The notes below the pieces were generated by a model. It saw only the letters and a program-made list of their open reading frames with translations, searched no databases and had not been told where the DNA came from. A DNA stretch of 64,000 nucleotides from Brugia malayi (taxonomy: Eukaryota; Nematoda; Chromadorea; Rhabditida; Onchocercidae): assembly GCF_000002995.4 (NCBI RefSeq), contig NW_025062475.1:7692187-7756186 (forward strand), in the 5' to 3' direction. The translations under genes and the position numbers were made by a program. Positions 63,537 through 64,000 of the stretch are shown piece by piece; positions within the stretch are counted from its first letter, which is position 1, and every line of letters begins with the position of its first letter.

Positions 63537-64000
63537 CTAAAGATATTATACATAAAGGTTACGCACAACAGCATAATGCATCCAGACGTGACTTTTTTTT
63601 CTTTTTTTTTTCAATGAATATATTTCAGTGCAAGAACTGAAGACGAACTTCTTCCTTTTTAGAAAACGTCGTCTTTTACCATCAAATGGTAAGCATCTTG
63701 CACAACATTCAGTCAAAGCTTCATCATTCCATGAATATACTTTCTTCTTTCGTCTTCGAATATTATTCAGCTGGAATGAAGTACAGTTTTACAAACCTCG
63801 AATTACGATGACATAACAGATAACCAAACTTCAAAGGCTAACCAAATCATTTATGGACTATAAAATGGAGAATTTTTGCAAGGTTACCTAGAAATCTCTA
63901 TCACAAATGATATTATAGCTCATATCATAGTCAAAATTTTTATTTCAAATGTTTCAGGATAAACCAAGATAAAAGATCTCCATTTATTACATCGGGTTAT
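63537..64000 (-). other. Possible upstream exon of the KANSL1-like gene
   Basis: A minus-strand segment from a CATTCCAG acceptor near 63760 reads KKKVYSWNDEALTECCARC then LPFD before a GTAAAA donor near 63680. The C-C-x-x-C motif could correspond to the cysteine pair that lies upstream in human KANSL1. Its donor phase does not match the 63536 acceptor, so an intermediate exon or a different junction is needed. Confidence 0.3.

Overview
The window is nuclear DNA of a nematode. It is AT-rich, and its genes are cut into many small exons by mostly short GT-AG introns with TTTCAG-type acceptors. The protein set is animal and partly nematode-specific: a GSP-3/4-type sperm PP1 phosphatase, a MIG-18-like secreted protein, a Ly6 protein, a tyrosylprotein sulfotransferase, TAF7, an SLC26 transporter and a KANSL1-like protein. 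An AT-rich parasitic nematode, perhaps of the spirurid/filarial group, is my inference. Nothing bacterial, viral or CRISPR-like was seen. I assembled genes by hand by joining exons at splice sites and requiring reading phase to carry through; in every main gene the summed coding exons divide by three.

Layout. 1-12.8 kb: no convincing gene; simple repeats and one possible transposase relic. 12.8-22.1 kb: an 881-aa protein with three tandem NADAR domains (+), a ZNF830-like zinc-finger protein (-) that converges on it, and TAF7 (+), which is divergent from ZNF830 across a 295-bp shared promoter. 22.4-26.4 kb: a speculative unknown gene and a perfect 30-bp-arm hairpin. 27.7-30.5 kb: TPST (+). 32.1-34.6 kb: DMC1 (-), the meiotic recombinase that C. 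elegans lacks. 35.1-37.0 kb: exactly 72 copies of a 27-bp minisatellite, open in one long frame on each strand. 40.3-42.2 kb: sperm-type PP1 (-), with an apparent GC-AG intron. 43.0-49.2 kb: SLC26 anion transporter with STAS domain (-). 50.3-50.8 kb: possible novel gene (+). 53.3-54.7 kb: secreted MIG-18-like protein (-). 57.1-58.4 kb: Ly6/uPAR protein (-). 61.5-63.5 kb and beyond: KANSL1/PEHE-domain protein (-), probably incomplete at its 5' end.

These are mostly independent single genes, not an operon. Three themes recur: RNA and transcription (NADAR protein with a Ser-Pro/Arg tail, ZNF830, TAF7, KANSL1), germline (DMC1, sperm PP1) and secretory-pathway or cell-surface chemistry (TPST, SLC26, MIG-18-like, Ly6). 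TPST consumes sulfate donor (PAPS) and SLC26 proteins move sulfate and other anions, so they could be linked metabolically; the sequence does not show co-regulation. The observations most worth following are the triple-NADAR protein, in which only the middle copy keeps the usual glutamate, and the nematode DMC1.
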